Translations under genes and position numbers: made by a program
In this document: in pieces, positions 31,487 through 32,453 of the stretch
Layout of the letters: each line of letters starts with the position of its first letter
Numbering within the stretch: position 1 is the stretch's first letter
The notes under the pieces: generated by a model
Told to the model about the DNA's origin: nothing
Seen by the model: the letters and a program-made list of their open reading frames with translations, nothing else
Databases searched by the model: none
NCBI GenBank assembly: GCA_035253645.1
Contig: DATFBW010000482.1
Location: 1 to 32,453 of the forward strand
Reading direction: 5' to 3'
Source of the DNA: DASYRX01 sp035253645
GTDB taxonomy: Bacteria; Gemmatimonadota; Gemmatimonadetes; Gemmatimonadales; Gemmatimonadaceae
DNA: 32,453 nucleotides

Positions 31487-32453
31487 AACGGACCCTCGGC
31501 AGGCGCGTGATGATGGTCGTCGTCGGCGTGCTCGTGGGTCTTGGGATCATGCTGGTCATCGCCGTCCCACGCATTGCCACGCGTCTGGCTGAAGAACGCG
31601 CCAGCGCTACGCTCGGCGAGATCGCGGGGAACGCGGTGTTGCTCATCGACCGCACGCTGGCCGATCAACGCGCTCAGCTTCGGTTGCTCGGATCGGCCCC
31701 GCACGTGATCGACGCGGTTCGCGCCGGAGCAGCAATCGCCGAGCGCGAGAACCTGAGCGGGCGAGCGATCAACGAGTTGGAGCAGCGATTCGCCGCGACG
31801 CGCTCACTCGATGTCAATTCACGGGTGCTCAGCTACTTCCGCAACGAGCTCGATGCGTTAGGCGCCGCCGAAGTCATCATCACCGAAGGGAGCGGGCTCA
31901 ACGTCCTCGCCACGTCGCGGCCATCGGACTTCGTGCAGCGCGACGAAGAGTGGTGGCGTCTGGCACAGGATACCGTCGTGCGCCCCGCTGAAGTCGACCT
32001 GGATGAGTCGACAGGGCGGAACGTCATTGTTCAGGCCGCGCCCGTGCGCGACAACGCATCGACCCGCGGCAAGGCTGAAGGCGTGATCAAGGTGGGCTTT
32101 GACGCTGCCTCGCTGCAGTCCGCGCTGCAGGCACTCACCCGGCAGGGTGTCGCCATGGAGATCATCGACCAGAGCGGACGCCTCGTGCTCTCGAGCACGG
32201 GAGCCGTGGATTCCGCGAAGCGCGATGTGCAGGCGCTCAGGCGCCTAACGAGCGAGCGGATGGGGAGGATGCACTGGCGTGGAGTTGAAGCCTTGGCGTC
32301 CATCCGCCTGGCGAACCGCGGAGAATGGTATGCCGTCGCGATCACCCCGCGGCGCACGGCGCTCGCGTCGTTGCGCTCCGTGTGGATCATCGTCGCCGCC
32401 GCGGCGGCAGTGGTGGCGGTTCTCGTGCTCGGCGCTGCCTTGTTCACCAACCG
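31459..32453 (+). CDS. Two-span sensor protein, dCache-like extracytoplasmic domain (runs off the window)
   Basis: An open frame from ATG 31459 to the end of the window without a stop (331 residues visible). Span 1 is at about 16-37 (RVMMVVVGVLVGLGIML), an extracytoplasmic region covers about 40-305 and span 2 begins near 308 (SVWIIVAAAAAVVAVLVLG). The outer region has Cache-like features: ALGAAEVIITEGSGLNVLATS, EEWWRLA, GRNVIVQAAPVRD, GVIKVGFDAASLQSAL and MEIIDQSGRLVLS. The cytoplasmic output domain (kinase, methyl-accepting or cyclase) lies beyond the edge. Its start is inside the preceding chemoreceptor-like gene, which lacks a sensor, so the two may act together. GTG 31507 is an alternative start. 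Confidence 0.75.
   Translation, partial: MGTVIPAGVERTLGRRVMMVVVGVLVGLGIMLVIAVPRIATRLAEERASATLGEIAGNAVLLIDRTLADQRAQLRLLGSAPHVIDAVRAGAAIAERENLSGRAINELEQRFAATRSLDVNSRVLSYFRNELDALGAAEVIITEGSGLNVLATSRPSDFVQRDEEWWRLAQDTVVRPAEVDLDESTGRNVIVQAAPVRDNASTRGKAEGVIKVGFDAASLQSALQALTRQGVAMEIIDQSGRLVLSSTGAVDSAKRDVQALRRLTSERMGRMHWRGVEALASIRLANRGEWYAVAITPRRTALASLRSVWIIVAAAAAVVAVLVLGAALFTN

Noticed and set aside
703..32253. The GCCTAACG word as Chi or FtsK-orienting (KOPS) site
   Set aside because: Both orientations are about equally frequent with no visible switch along the window; those sites are strand-biased.

Overview
The window is a high-GC bacterial chromosome segment of ordinary single-copy genes. There is no phage, transposon, tRNA, rRNA or CRISPR that I can recognise. 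The gene mix is ECF sigma/anti-sigma pairs, many small secreted proteins of unknown function, DUF4097-type and PDZ proteins, a Kup transporter and a MacB-like efflux operon. This mix would fit Gemmatimonadota or a similar soil phylum, but that is inference from gene style and not a marker-gene call.

Layout. 131-3138: trehalose synthesis (otsA fused to an N-terminal membrane/sensor region, overlapping otsB). 3182-5348: a secreted protein of unknown function, a proline-iminopeptidase-like hydrolase and a coupled small gene. 5471-7000: endonuclease III, cyclophilin and a small membrane protein. 7062-8938: a DUF4097-like secreted protein and an HD-domain protein. 9041-14709: a tight operon of ECF sigma, anti-sigma, Spy/CpxP-like protein, TolC-like channel, periplasmic adaptor broken by an in-frame TAA, and MacB-like permease. 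14739-15443: a PadR regulator with three palindromes upstream. 15581-20073: Kup, a two-PDZ protein and a ferritin-VIT iron transporter. 20249-23038: a secreted unknown, an ECF sigma, an anti-sigma-like protein fused to a YCII-like domain, a small membrane protein and MarC. 23027-26493 (minus strand): an ornithine-cyclodeaminase-like protein, a threonine-dehydratase-like protein and a serine hydrolase. 26740-29940 (minus strand): a secreted unknown and LeuS. 30008-32453: a chemoreceptor-like protein and a truncated sensor protein. No gap between genes exceeds 300 bases.

Two signals are not explained by the genes. First, a non-palindromic word, core CCTAAC and usually GCCTAACG, occurs about 60 times by hand count, roughly equally on both strands and mostly inside genes. 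That is far above a base-composition expectation, and the pattern resembles DNA uptake signal sequences. Second, about a dozen gene ends and spacers hold degenerate tandem repeats whose unit is always 7 bp but whose sequence differs from site to site; several unit families recur at two loci. One such array lies inside the adaptor coding sequence. These resemble the heptameric STRR repeats of cyanobacteria.

Genes that appear to work together: otsA/otsB make trehalose; the 9041-14709 operon looks like a self-controlled envelope-stress/efflux unit; 20898-21986 is a second sigma/anti-sigma module; 25468-26493 and 24501-25478 form an EutC/EutB-like amino-acid enzyme pair.
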